NCBI GenBank assembly: GCA_029203105.1
Contig: CP119318.1
Location: forward strand, 2,060,501 to 2,124,500
Source of the DNA: Candidatus Kaistia colombiensis
GTDB taxonomy: Bacteria; Pseudomonadota; Alphaproteobacteria; Rhizobiales; Kaistiaceae
DNA length: 64,000 nucleotides
Direction of reading: 5' to 3'
Part shown: piece by piece, positions 1 to 8,093 of the stretch
How the letters are laid out: each line of letters begins with the position of its first letter
How positions within the stretch are numbered: position 1 is the first letter of the stretch
Position numbers and translations under genes: made by a program
Notes under the pieces: model-generated
Database searches by the model: none
Told to the model about the DNA's origin: nothing
What the model saw: only the letters and a program-made list of their open reading frames with translations

Positions 1-453
1 GTCGACGCCATCAAGGTGGCGGTGCCGCAACTGCCGGCCTCAAACTACTATGATGTCGACATGCGCACGGGAGAGCTTGGACCGGTCGCCGGCGCCATCG
101 CCGCGACCACCGATTGGCTGACCGCCCATCCGGACGCCAAGTACATCATCGCCACCTCGATCAATGACGACCGCGCCTATGGCATCGCCCAGGCGATGAA
201 GCAGGCCGGTCGCGGCGATGCCGCCGTCGACGGCATCGTCATCGGCAAGAATGCCGAGAAGGCGGCGCTCGACGCCGTGCGCGCCGGGGATACGCCGCTG
301 GTCGGCACCGTTTCCTTCTTCGGCAACAAGTATGGCGACGACGTCATCCCGCTGGCGCTCGACATCCTGGCCGGCAAGCCGGTGCCGACGATCACCAGCG
401 TCTCTCACGAGGTGATCAGCAAGGCCAATATCGACAAGTACTATCCGCAGTAG
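1..453 (+). CDS. Sugar ABC transporter substrate-binding protein, C-terminal part
   Basis: The reading frame is open from the first base of the window to a TAG at 451-453, so the true start lies upstream; about 150 residues are visible. The text (TDWLTAHPDAKYIIATSINDD, then GMVIGKN-type and AGDTPLVGTVSFF segments) fits the second lobe of periplasmic binding protein family 4 (RbsB/LacI-like sugar binders), in which a predicted partner search for D/N residues around IATSINDDRA lines the sugar pocket. It would deliver a sugar to an inner-membrane ABC importer whose other genes would lie left of the window. It is followed by a stem-loop and then by a sugar-acid dehydratase gene, so a role in uptake of a (deoxy)sugar is plausible. 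The substrate cannot be read from this part. Confidence 0.85.
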   Translation, partial: VDAIKVAVPQLPASNYYDVDMRTGELGPVAGAIAATTDWLTAHPDAKYIIATSINDDRAYGIAQAMKQAGRGDAAVDGIVIGKNAEKAALDAVRAGDTPLVGTVSFFGNKYGDDVIPLALDILAGKPVPTITSVSHEVISKANIDKYYPQ

Positions 454-479
454 TCGATCGCCTTTCGATCCGTAGCACG

Positions 480-501
480 GGGCGCGGCGAGGGCCGCGCC
501 C
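480..501 (+). terminator. Perfect 9-bp stem-loop after the binding-protein gene
   Basis: GGGCGCGGC at 480-488 pairs with GCCGCGCCC at 493-501 across a 4-base loop. No run of T follows, and the next gene begins 20 bases later, so this is more likely an intercistronic mRNA-stabilising or attenuating hairpin than a full terminator. Confidence 0.6.
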
Positions 502-521
502 GAAACTGCCAGGGGAAATGC

Positions 522-1688
522 ATGAGCTCGCCCGTCAAGATCACTGCCGTCCACGTCTACCCGCTTGCCATCGCCGGCGACGCCAGCAACGAATTTCCCG
601 TGGCTTGCCCGATGTCGATCTATCCGGAGTACCGGCCGAGCCGGCCGCTCTGGCGCGACAATTTCGGCGCCATGCTGGTCCGGATCGAGACCGATGCCGG
701 TGTCGAAGGCATTGGCTACACGTCGATGGGCAGCCTGGTCTGCGCCGTCACCATCAAGCTGCATCTGGCCCGGCTGCTGATCGGGCAGGATCCGACCCGC
801 GTCGAGCGGCTCAACGACATCCTGGTGCGTTCCACCTATCACCAGGGACGAGACGGCTTCCTGATGCATGCCATCAGCGCCCTCGATCTCGCCTTGTGGG
901 ATATCAAGGGCAAGCTGGCCGAGAGCTCGGTGTGTAACCTTCTGGGTGGCCCCGTGCAGGAGAGCCTGCCCTGCTACATGACCGGCTATGACGCCGACAA
1001 GGTGATCCGCGAAGGCTTCACCGGCCTCAAGATTCCGCTGAAATACGGTCCGGCCAGCGGTCGCGACGGGCTGAAGGCGAACATCGCCGATGTCGCGGCG
1101 CTGCGGGAGAAGCTCGGACCGGACCGGGACATCATGCTCGACTGCTGGATGGGTCTCGACGTTCCCTACGCGTTGGAGCTGGCGCGCGCTCTGGAGCTCT
1201 ATCGGGTGCGCTGGATCGAGGAGCCGCTCATGGCCGGCGACATCGAGGGCTATCGGCAGCTTCGCTCGAAATGGACCTCGGACACGCTGATCGCCTGCGG
1301 CGAGCACGAGACGCTGGTGCGCGGCGCCGAGCCGTTCATGCGCGACCGGCTGGTCGACGTCTGGCAGGCCGACGTCACCTGGGCGGGCGGCATCACCGAG
1401 ATGCAGAAGATCGCTGGCCTGGCCATCGCCGCCGGGATCAAGATCATCCCGCATTACGGCTACACGCCGTGGGCGGCGCATTTCATCCTCGCCTGCCAGG
1501 CAAGCCCCGCCATCGAGTGGTACGACTTGACCGGCGACCTCGTCGGCGACGAGCCGCTGTTCACCTCCGACATGGTGCTCAAGGGCGGCCGCCTGTCGCC
1601 GGGGACTGCGCCCGGCTTCGGCATCGAGGTCAACTGGGACATGGTCGAGGCCAATCTCGATCGTCGCCTGGCGTTCGCCGAAGCATGA
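522..1688 (+). CDS. L-rhamnonate dehydratase-like enolase-superfamily enzyme
   Basis: A 388-residue mandelate racemase/enolase superfamily protein. The C-terminal barrel shows metal ligands Asp207 (IMLDCWMG), Glu233 (RWIEEPL) and Glu261 (IACGEHE), plus the acid/base dyad Asp284 (WQADVTWAGG) and His311 (IIPHYG). The LDCWM...YALELA, WIEEPL, GEHE and DVTWAGGITE sequence resembles the RhmD (L-rhamnonate dehydratase) subgroup, which converts a sugar acid to its 2-keto-3-deoxy form in the cytoplasm. A GGGGAA ribosome site precedes the ATG. The stop overlaps the start of the following SDR (ATGA), indicating translational coupling. Dehydratase chemistry is well supported; L-rhamnonate as substrate is inferred and other sugar acids (L-fuconate, D-arabinonate types) remain possible. 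Confidence 0.8.
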   Translation: MSSPVKITAVHVYPLAIAGDASNEFPVACPMSIYPEYRPSRPLWRDNFGAMLVRIETDAGVEGIGYTSMGSLVCAVTIKLHLARLLIGQDPTRVERLNDILVRSTYHQGRDGFLMHAISALDLALWDIKGKLAESSVCNLLGGPVQESLPCYMTGYDADKVIREGFTGLKIPLKYGPASGRDGLKANIADVAALREKLGPDRDIMLDCWMGLDVPYALELARALELYRVRWIEEPLMAGDIEGYRQLRSKWTSDTLIACGEHETLVRGAEPFMRDRLVDVWQADVTWAGGITEMQKIAGLAIAAGIKIIPHYGYTPWAAHFILACQASPAIEWYDLTGDLVGDEPLFTSDMVLKGGRLSPGTAPGFGIEVNWDMVEANLDRRLAFAEA

Positions 1689-2500
1689 GCCCGGACGCGC
1701 ACAGCCTGGGCCGGGTCCGCTTCGACTTCAGCGGTCGCGTCGTGCTGGTGACCGGCGTCGCCTCGCCAACCGGCATCGGCCGCGCCATCCTGCGCGGCTT
1801 CGCGGCCGCGGGCGCGAGGGTGGCCGGAACCGATATCGACGCGGACGGACTGCGCGAACTGGAGGCGGAGTTTCCGGGCGGGCATTTCGGCCGGGTCGAT
1901 TCCCGCAATGCAGCCGAGGTCCGCGATTTCGTCGCCGCCTGCTGCGAGCGCTTCGGCGGCGTCGACATTCTCGTCAACAATGCTGGCGTGGCGCCGTTCG
2001 CGCCCATCCTCGATCTCAGCGAGGAAGATTGGGACCGGACCTTCGAAACCAATGTGCGCGGCTATTTCCTGTTCGCCCAGGCTTTTGGCCGCAATCGGGT
2101 GCAGCGCCGGACCGGCGGGGCCATCGTCAACGTCGCCTCGATCAGCGTGCATGTCTCGGGCGAGAACAAGGTGCATTATTGCGCCAGCAAGGCAGCCGTT
2201 GGCAGCCTAACCAAGGGTCTGGCGTTGGAATTCTCGCGCCACGGCATTCGCGTCAACAGCGTCGAGCCCGGCACCATCGACACGCGGATCGTCGCCGATC
2301 AGCCGGGCGTCCAGCGCCTTGTCGAGGCGGCGCGCGCCAATCCCGGTTTGCCGATCAACCGGCTGGGCCGCGGCGACGATCTTGTCGGCGCCACGCTGTT
2401 CCTGTGCAGCGATGCCGCCAGCTACATCACCGGCAGCGCCATCCTGGTCGACGGCGGCGACCTCGCCGGCAGCTTGTCGGCCATCCCGCAAGGCAATTGA
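1685..2500 (+). CDS. Short-chain dehydrogenase/reductase
   Basis: A 271-residue classical SDR. The nucleotide-binding segment is LVTGVASPTGIGRA (residues 21-34; two residues longer than the usual TGxxxGxG spacing), NNAG is at 98-101, and Tyr165/Lys169 in YCASK are the catalytic pair. The C terminus has the usual SxxxSYITGSAILVDGG ending. It probably oxidises or reduces a sugar-acid-pathway intermediate with NAD(P). The ATG at 1685 overlaps the dehydratase stop, so both are coupled in one operon with the next gene three bases downstream of its stop. A longer open frame extends upstream inside the dehydratase gene in another frame, but it is a shadow. Confidence 0.85.
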   Translation: MSPDAHSLGRVRFDFSGRVVLVTGVASPTGIGRAILRGFAAAGARVAGTDIDADGLRELEAEFPGGHFGRVDSRNAAEVRDFVAACCERFGGVDILVNNAGVAPFAPILDLSEEDWDRTFETNVRGYFLFAQAFGRNRVQRRTGGAIVNVASISVHVSGENKVHYCASKAAVGSLTKGLALEFSRHGIRVNSVEPGTIDTRIVADQPGVQRLVEAARANPGLPINRLGRGDDLVGATLFLCSDAASYITGSAILVDGGDLAGSLSAIPQGN

Positions 2501-2502
2501 AC

Positions 2503-3285
2503 ATGACTATGCCGCTCTACGAGATCGAGGTTGTCACCGTCGGTCGCATGAACGAGGTTCCCACCCCATCGATCTTCCGGCTGGAAGGTAACGGCCGCTA
2601 CGAGCCGTTCTGCTACACGATCTGCATCCTGCGCCAGGGCGAGCGCACGATCCTGATCAATACCGGCTTTCCCGAGGACGTCGGCGCCATCGCGAAGGCC
2701 TGGCGCGACGAGGACGAGCGCCTTGACTTCATCCGCACCGAGGAGATGCGGCTTCCCGCGATCCTGGCCGCGCGCGACATCGATCCGGACAGTGTCGAGG
2801 CGGTGTTTTTGACACCGATCGGCCCCTACAACACCGGCAACATCTCGCTGTTCCGTAATGCGCGCCTCTTCATCTCCAGGCGCGGCTGGGCTCATCAGAT
2901 GGGTCTCGACGAAAGCTTGCCGCGAGCGCCGCGCAACATCGCCATTCCCGATGCCGAACTGGCCTATCTGGTCACCGAAGGTTTCGAACGTCTGACGCTG
3001 CTCGACGATGAGGCGACGCCTTTGCCGGGTATCCGCACCTTCCATGTCGGCGTGCATCATCCCGGTTCGATCGCCATTGCCATCGCGACGGCGCGCGGCA
3101 CGGCCATCTTCTCGGACAGCTTTTTCAAGTTCGCCAATATCGAGGCGATGAAGCCGATCGGCTATTGCCAGGACCTGCGCGAGTGCCTGCGCAGCTACAG
3201 GCGCATCGCCGCGGAGGCAGACCTGCTGGTGCCCATGTACGACCCGGAGCTCTTCGTGCGCTATCCCGGCGGGGTGGTGGGCTGA
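2503..3285 (+). CDS. Metallo-beta-lactamase-fold protein lacking the HxHxDH motif
   Basis: A 260-residue protein with the layout of AHL-lactonase-type metallo-hydrolases: strand ILRQGERTILINTGF near the start, then VEAVFLTPIGPYNTGNISLF where active members have LTHxHxDHxGN, then IRTFHVGVHHPGSIAIAI, TARGTAIFSDSFFKFANIEAM, and a C-terminal VPMYDPEL where a histidine is usual. The fold is recognisable, but the metal-binding histidine/aspartate cluster is replaced by T-P-I-G-P-Y-N-T. It probably does not bind two zinc ions in the ordinary way. It may be a structural or binding homologue or use different chemistry. The gene begins three bases after the SDR stop, so it belongs to the same operon. 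Confidence 0.75.
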   Translation: MTMPLYEIEVVTVGRMNEVPTPSIFRLEGNGRYEPFCYTICILRQGERTILINTGFPEDVGAIAKAWRDEDERLDFIRTEEMRLPAILAARDIDPDSVEAVFLTPIGPYNTGNISLFRNARLFISRRGWAHQMGLDESLPRAPRNIAIPDAELAYLVTEGFERLTLLDDEATPLPGIRTFHVGVHHPGSIAIAIATARGTAIFSDSFFKFANIEAMKPIGYCQDLRECLRSYRRIAAEADLLVPMYDPELFVRYPGGVVG

Positions 3286-3651
3286 CACCGTCCTTGAGTT
3301 CAGGCGATTTCGGCTGCGAGGCCATCCACGACGAGTTCCAGAGCGTGATCCAGTCGATCTGGGCCTCATGACAGCACCCATCGCACCGCGCGGTTCAGGG
3401 CTGGTCCAGACTTGCTCTCCCACCTCAGCCTCGCCTCGGTGGCCGTCCGGCAGCGTAGGCCTGGCGGATCGTACCCCCGTGATTTCGGGCCCAAAAGTGG
3501 GTGCAGAAGACGCTCGGCCTCAAGCGTTCGGACTCCGCTGTAGGAGAGCAGGCGCAGCCAGCCGTAGCCCCGGGGGATGACAGCGGCAGGACGACGATCG
3601 CCCGCCGCTGCAACAGCCACATCAAAATGCTCTGAACGCTACGAACCAGGT
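3286..3651. other. Gene-free junction between two converging operons
   Basis: These 366 bases lie between the end of the plus-strand sugar-acid operon and the 3' end of the minus-strand lsr operon. Short open frames exist on both strands, but none has a recognisable protein or ribosome site. The stretch could contain the eroded remains of the SDR domain expected after the adjacent aldolase, but no SDR motif (TGxxxGxG, YxxxK) can be read in any frame. Confidence 0.5.
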
Positions 3652-4899
3652 TCAGGCCGACTTCAGCTTGGCCTGTTCGAGCGACCAGTATTCCATGTCG
3701 AACAGGTCGGGTTCCGAGATCGGCGTGAAGCGGCCATAGGCTTCGGCGGCGTTCATGACGCGGGTCGACTGCTCGATCAGGTCGCCGGCGATCGTCGCCG
3801 CCTTGGCATTGTTGCCGAGGCCGAACATGCCTTCGCCGCGCACCAGAACGACGCGCGGATAGGCGTCGAGCATCGTCTTCGGCTCGGCAGCCTTGGCGGC
3901 GTTGCGCTCGAAATAGGCGGTGTAGCGCTCGATATAGCCGGCCAGCGCCTTGTCGATGTCGGCTGCCGAAGCGCCCGGGTCGACAATCAGCGGGAACGGC
4001 TTGATGCGGATGACGTGGTCGGGCGTGACGGTGCCGCGCAGCGCGATGTCCTCGACGTCGGGCTTCGACACATGGCGGCGGATCGCCGGCGTCGAACGGT
4101 AGTCGAGCGAAAGGCCCTTGGCGAAGGGCGAGCCGGCGCGGGTCAGCGCCGCGGTCAGACGCTCGGCCAGGGCCGGGTCGGCCTCCTGGTCGCTCTGCTG
4201 CGGGCCTTCCAGCGTCACGCCAGCGCGGGCGAGTTCCTGCTCGGCCATGGTGGCGAATTCGATCATCAGCTCATAGGAGGCTTCGGCCGTGTCGGCGAAG
4301 CTGAACAGGCCGTGGTTCTCGAGCCAGAGACCCTCGCAGCCGGGATGGGTGCGATAGACCTTGTCGCCCTCGATCGAGAGGTCAAAGCCGGGCATGACAT
4401 AGGGCACCCAGGCGAGACGGTCGCCATAGACGCGCTTCACGGTCTCCTGCATGTCGGGCTGGTTGGCGAGCGCCAGGGCTGCCGTCGCGTGGGTATGGTC
4501 GACGAAGCGGAACGGCAGGAAGCCGTGCAGCAGCGCCTCGACGGAAGGGTTGGGCGAGGCGGCATCGAGCAAGGCGGAGCGCAGCAGCGCGACCATCTCG
4601 GGGTCGGAGAGCTTGCCGCCGTCGCGCGCCGCGATCAGCGGCTCCATCCGCACGGCCGGCAGGCCCGGCGCCTCGATCGTGTCGAGATCCCAGCCGCTGC
4701 CCTTGATGTGCATGATCTCCTGGCCGTCGTCGCCGGTGACCTTGGCCGAGGTGTTGCCGCCGCCATGCAGCACGAGATCGGGATCCTGGCCGATGATGCG
4801 CGAGGTATAGATGCGCAGTCCGAGCGCCTCGCTCTGGCCGGCGGCAAGGGCTGCCTGGATGAAACGATTGGCCTCGTTGCCGTTCCAGCGGCTTTGCAT
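3652..4899 (-). CDS. Class II aldolase, RhaD-type, single-domain
   Basis: A 415-residue class II aldolase/adducin protein with GGGNTS (46-51), the zinc ligands HTH (135-137) and His196 (NHG). It matches the N-terminal half of the roughly 700-residue bifunctional rhamnulose-1-phosphate aldolase/short-chain dehydrogenase of rhizobia and bacilli, and it stops (SLEQAKLKSA) just where the SDR domain would begin. That family cleaves a ketose-1-phosphate to DHAP plus an aldehyde. It is the last gene of the lsrACDB transcription unit, 74 bases beyond lsrB, the position next to lsrB where enteric lsr operons carry lsrF. I infer that it handles a phosphorylated AI-2-derived or similar ketose here, but a rhamnose-type role linked to the adjacent dehydratase operon is the main alternative. 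Confidence 0.8.
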   Translation of the reverse strand: MQSRWNGNEANRFIQAALAAGQSEALGLRIYTSRIIGQDPDLVLHGGGNTSAKVTGDDGQEIMHIKGSGWDLDTIEAPGLPAVRMEPLIAARDGGKLSDPEMVALLRSALLDAASPNPSVEALLHGFLPFRFVDHTHATAALALANQPDMQETVKRVYGDRLAWVPYVMPGFDLSIEGDKVYRTHPGCEGLWLENHGLFSFADTAEASYELMIEFATMAEQELARAGVTLEGPQQSDQEADPALAERLTAALTRAGSPFAKGLSLDYRSTPAIRRHVSKPDVEDIALRGTVTPDHVIRIKPFPLIVDPGASAADIDKALAGYIERYTAYFERNAAKAAEPKTMLDAYPRVVLVRGEGMFGLGNNAKAATIAGDLIEQSTRVMNAAEAYGRFTPISEPDLFDMEYWSLEQAKLKSA

Positions 4900-4932
4900 G
4901 GGTCTGGATCCGTCTGTTCTGGGAAAGTGGAT

Positions 4933-4958
4933 CGGGCGGCTCCGGTCGGAGCCGCCCG
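4933..4958 (-). terminator. Perfect 11-bp stem-loop between lsrB and the aldolase gene
   Basis: CGGGCGGCTCC pairs exactly with GGAGCCGCCCG across a 4-base loop, directly after the lsrB stop. No T-run follows in the minus direction. It probably stabilises the abundant lsrB message or partly attenuates read-through into the aldolase gene. Confidence 0.65.
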
Positions 4959-4973
4959 CATGTCGTGTTGCGA

Positions 4974-6005
4974 TCAGAAGTCGAACTTGCCGATGTTTTC
5001 CTTGGTGAAGACGGTCCGCTCCGGCAGCAGCACGATGCCGTTGCCATCGGCCTCGTAGTCATAGCCCTGGACGCTGTTCGGCGAGACTTCGATGGTGCCG
5101 ACGCCGGGAATGTCGAGCTTGTCGCCGATCTTCATCTTGCCGTTCTTCAGCACGTGTTCGGCGACGTGGATCGAGATCTTGCCCTGCTGGGTGACGTCCC
5201 AGAGGCCGAAGCGCTTGATCGTGCCGCGCTCGACATAGGGGCGCATGACGTTGGGGGTCGAGAAGCCGACGATGTTGACGCCATCGGCGCGCTTCAGGTT
5301 TTCCGCGGCCTGGGCCGCGGCCGGCAGCGCATTGGCGTCCGGCGCGATGATGATGTCGAGGTCGGGGTAGGTCTGCAGGATGCTTTCGGCCGTCTGCAGC
5401 GACTTCTGCGCGTCATTGTAGCCGTACTGGGTGGTGACGATCTCCCAGCCCGGATGCTCCTTGGCAATCTTCGCCTTGGCGGCCTCGGCCCAGGCGTTCT
5501 GGTCGGTGACGGTCGGGCTCGAATAGAAGAACGCCACCTTGGCCTTCTCCTTGGTCACGCCTTCCTTCGCCATGTCGACCAGCAGGCCGCCGAGCTGGTC
5601 CGGGGTGCCCTGGTTGATGTAGTAGCTGCGGCAATCCGGGTTGACGTCGCTGTCCCAGGTCATGACCAGCACGCCGCGATCCATGGCGCGCTTAAGGGCC
5701 GGGCAGAGACCGTCGGGCGAGACCGACGACACGACGATCGCGTTGTAGCCCTGGTTGACGTAGTTGTTGATGAACTGGACCTGGGCGGAGACGCTCGGCT
5801 CGGTCGGGCCGTCATAGGTGACCTTGGCGCCGACTTCCTCGCCGGCCTTGACCGCACCGGCGCCGCCGCTGGTGAAGAAGCCGACGCCGACCAGCTTCGG
5901 AATGAAGGCGATCTGGGATTCGGCCTGCGCCGCGCCCGAGGCGAGCATGGTGCCTGCGAGCAGCGTTGCCGCCATCAGTCCGGACTTCAGGAATTTCATC
6001 GTCAT
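4974..6005 (-). CDS. lsrB: Autoinducer-2 ABC transporter substrate-binding protein LsrB
   Basis: A 343-residue periplasmic binding protein with a signal peptide (about residues 3-28, ending AAQA). The mature sequence reads like enteric LsrB throughout (FIPKLVGVGFFTSGG, SPDGLCPALKRAM, YYINQGTP, FFYSSPTVTDQN, PNVMRPYVERGT and a near-identical C terminus). The six residues known to contact AI-2 in Salmonella LsrB (Lys35, Asp116, Asp166, Gln167, Pro220, Ala222) are all present at a constant offset of two: Lys37, Asp118, Asp168, Gln169, Pro222, Ala224. This makes AI-2 binding far more likely than rhamnose binding. The start at 6005 is chosen for its GGAGGAAA ribosome site five bases upstream; longer upstream frame is within lsrD and spurious. 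It lies 13 bases after lsrD. Confidence 0.95.
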   Translation of the reverse strand: MTMKFLKSGLMAATLLAGTMLASGAAQAESQIAFIPKLVGVGFFTSGGAGAVKAGEEVGAKVTYDGPTEPSVSAQVQFINNYVNQGYNAIVVSSVSPDGLCPALKRAMDRGVLVMTWDSDVNPDCRSYYINQGTPDQLGGLLVDMAKEGVTKEKAKVAFFYSSPTVTDQNAWAEAAKAKIAKEHPGWEIVTTQYGYNDAQKSLQTAESILQTYPDLDIIIAPDANALPAAAQAAENLKRADGVNIVGFSTPNVMRPYVERGTIKRFGLWDVTQQGKISIHVAEHVLKNGKMKIGDKLDIPGVGTIEVSPNSVQGYDYEADGNGIVLLPERTVFTKENIGKFDF

Positions 6006-6018
6006 TATCGTTTCCTCC

Positions 6019-7020
6019 TCAAAATGCCGTCGCCTGATCGTTTCGCTTCTGTCGGGCGACAGCGATGAAATCGGCCAGCAGCGCGCTCCCGTGGCGCAAT
6101 GCGACCGCCGCAACCAGCAAACCTCCCGAAAGCGCGCTGGAAATCTGGCTTGGTACCCCGCTCGCCTGCAGGCCCTGCTGCAGGTAACCGATGACAAAGG
6201 TCGCGAGCAGCGTGCCGAGGATCGAGCCCTGGCCGCCATAGATCGACGCGCCGCCGAGCACGGCCGCGGTGACCGCGGGCAGCAGCGTCGAGGCGCCGAG
6301 ATCGACGCGGGCCGAGCCGAAATAGGCCGACATGACCAGGCCTGCGATCGCGGCGCAGACGCCGGTGATCACATAGGTGATGGTCTGGGTCGTCATTACC
6401 GACAGGCCGGAATAGCGAGCGGCCTCGGCCGACTGGCCGATCAGGAAGACGGCGCGGCCGAAGCGGGTGAAATGCAGCAGCACGACCAGCACGGCGGCGA
6501 GGCCGAGGAAGACGGCGAGCGGCGCCGGCAGGCCGAGGAACTCGGCATAGCCGAAGGCGGTGAAGCTGGCGGGGAAGTTGCCGATGCCCTCATAGCCGCC
6601 GGCGCCGACGACGCCGGACAAGACCGTGGCGGCACCCTGGAACAGATAGAGGCTGCCCAGCGTGACGACGAGCGGCTGGATCTTCGACAGATGGATGACC
6701 GTGGCGTTGAGCAGGCCGGCGAGCGCACCGGCGATCAGCGCCAGGCCGATCGCCAGTGGCAGCGGCAGGCCGAAGAAGTTGGAGACGCCGAAGACGATGG
6801 CGCAGAGGCCGATCGCCGAGGCGAAGGAGACGTCGATGCCGCCGGCGATGATGACGAGCGTCAGCGGCAGCGCCACGATGCCGATCTGGACGAAATCCGA
6901 CGTGCCGTAGATCAGGTTGCCGACATTCAGGAAGCGCGGGTTGATGAAGCCGAAGACGGCGAGTTCGGCGACGAGCATCAGGAACAGCGCTGCTTCCCAG
7001 CGGAAGAACAGGTTTTTCAT
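6019..7020 (-). CDS. lsrD: AI-2 ABC transporter permease LsrD
   Basis: A 333-residue branched-chain/ribose-type ABC permease with about eight to ten hydrophobic segments, beginning MKNLFFRWEAALFLMLVAELAVFGFINPRFL. The cytoplasmic coupling region is GQSAEAARYSGLSV, and GGASIYGGQGSILGTLLATFVIGYLQQGL is typical of the family. It forms the inner-membrane channel for AI-2 with LsrC. The start at 7020 overlaps the lsrC stop by 4 bases (ATGA-type coupling); the longer open frame upstream is inside lsrC. Order A-C-D-B is the same as in enteric lsr operons. Confidence 0.9.
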   Translation of the reverse strand: MKNLFFRWEAALFLMLVAELAVFGFINPRFLNVGNLIYGTSDFVQIGIVALPLTLVIIAGGIDVSFASAIGLCAIVFGVSNFFGLPLPLAIGLALIAGALAGLLNATVIHLSKIQPLVVTLGSLYLFQGAATVLSGVVGAGGYEGIGNFPASFTAFGYAEFLGLPAPLAVFLGLAAVLVVLLHFTRFGRAVFLIGQSAEAARYSGLSVMTTQTITYVITGVCAAIAGLVMSAYFGSARVDLGASTLLPAVTAAVLGGASIYGGQGSILGTLLATFVIGYLQQGLQASGVPSQISSALSGGLLVAAVALRHGSALLADFIAVARQKRNDQATAF

Positions 7021-8093
7021 CGGCTTGCCTCCGCCAGCAGGGTCTTGTCGGCATGCAAGGTCTGATCGGCCTGCAGGGATTTGTCGTGGCTGCCGGGTGA
7101 CTCGGCACTGTGCGGCGCACGGGCATGGACGGCGTAGCGGCGGGCGCGGATGCGCCGGTCGATCAGGAGCCGGATGCGGCCGTCGAGCAGCAGCACGATC
7201 AGCAGGATCGCGCCGGCGATGAAGTCGTTCCAGAACGCCGGGATCTTCAGGAAGACGAGCGCGCTGTCGATCGAGGTCAGGAAGATCGCGGCGGTGAAGA
7301 CGCCGGCGACCGAGCCGCTGCCGCCGAGCAGGCTGACACCGCCGAGCACGTTGACGGCGATCGCCTTCAGCTCGATGCCGTTGCCGGCCTGGTTGGGGAT
7401 GAAGCCGATCTGCGCCGCGAAGATCAGGCCGGCGATCGCCGCACAGGCGCCCGATGCGACGAAGGCGGTGAACTGCACGCGCCGGACCGGCACGCCGAGA
7501 TGATGCGCGGCGTCGCGATTGTCGCCGACGGCATAGAAGTAGCGGCCGAAGCGGGTGCGGCGCAGGAAGATCCAGGCGATGGCGAACAGCGCCAGTACGG
7601 TTACGGTCAGGATCGAGATGCCGAAGCCGATGCTGCCGGCGAGCGCCTTCAGATCCTGCGGCAGGTCCTCGATCCAGCGTCCGCCGGTCTGGATCAGCAT
7701 GATGCCGCGATAGAGGCCGAGCGTGCCGAGGGTTGCGACGATCGAGGGGATGCGCAGATAGGCGACGAGCAGGCCATTCACCGCGCCGGCGACGATGCCG
7801 GTCAGGATGCACAGCGCGATTGCGAGCGGCAGGCTGACGCCGGCATTGAGCGACAGGCCGAGCGTCGCGGCGCTGAGGCCCAGGATCGAGCCGCTGGAGA
7901 CGTCGATGTTGCGCGTCAGGATCACCAGCATGGTGCCGAGCGAGATCAGCAGCAGCACGAGGCTGTTCGACAGGATCACCGAGGCGGTGGCGGCCGAGAG
8001 ATAGCCGGGCGCGGCGAAGCCGAGCGCCAGGCAGGCGACGGCCATCACCAGCACCAGCATGATGACGCGGTTGCGGGCGATGATGTTAAGCAT
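7017..8093 (-). CDS. lsrC: AI-2 ABC transporter permease LsrC
   Basis: A 358-residue ABC permease of the ribose/AI-2 type. It has hydrophobic segments from about residue 10 onward, LGTMLVILTRNIDVSSGSILGLSA near the N terminus, YAVGDNRDAAHHLGVPV as the coupling region and GGVSLLGGSGSVAGVFTAAIFL near the C terminus, then a charged tail. The start MLNIIARNRV at 8093 overlaps the lsrA stop by 8 bases, indicating coupled translation; a frame extension further upstream lies inside lsrA. The C-terminal tail after RRIRARRY (about 30 residues rich in H, A and D) is longer than usual and probably disordered in the cytoplasm. Confidence 0.9.
   Translation of the reverse strand: MLNIIARNRVIMLVLVMAVACLALGFAAPGYLSAATASVILSNSLVLLLISLGTMLVILTRNIDVSSGSILGLSAATLGLSLNAGVSLPLAIALCILTGIVAGAVNGLLVAYLRIPSIVATLGTLGLYRGIMLIQTGGRWIEDLPQDLKALAGSIGFGISILTVTVLALFAIAWIFLRRTRFGRYFYAVGDNRDAAHHLGVPVRRVQFTAFVASGACAAIAGLIFAAQIGFIPNQAGNGIELKAIAVNVLGGVSLLGGSGSVAGVFTAAIFLTSIDSALVFLKIPAFWNDFIAGAILLIVLLLDGRIRLLIDRRIRARRYAVHARAPHSAESPGSHDKSLQADQTLHADKTLLAEASR

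Noticed and set aside
3577..5058. A 493-codon plus-strand frame across the aldolase
   Set aside because: Shadow of the class II aldolase and lsrB, without ribosome site or family content.
4974..6005. Annotating the binding protein as a rhamnose binder (RhaS) because a RhaD-type aldolase is next to it
   Set aside because: All six AI-2 contacts are conserved, and lsrA, C, D, R, K and G surround it; LsrB fits far better.
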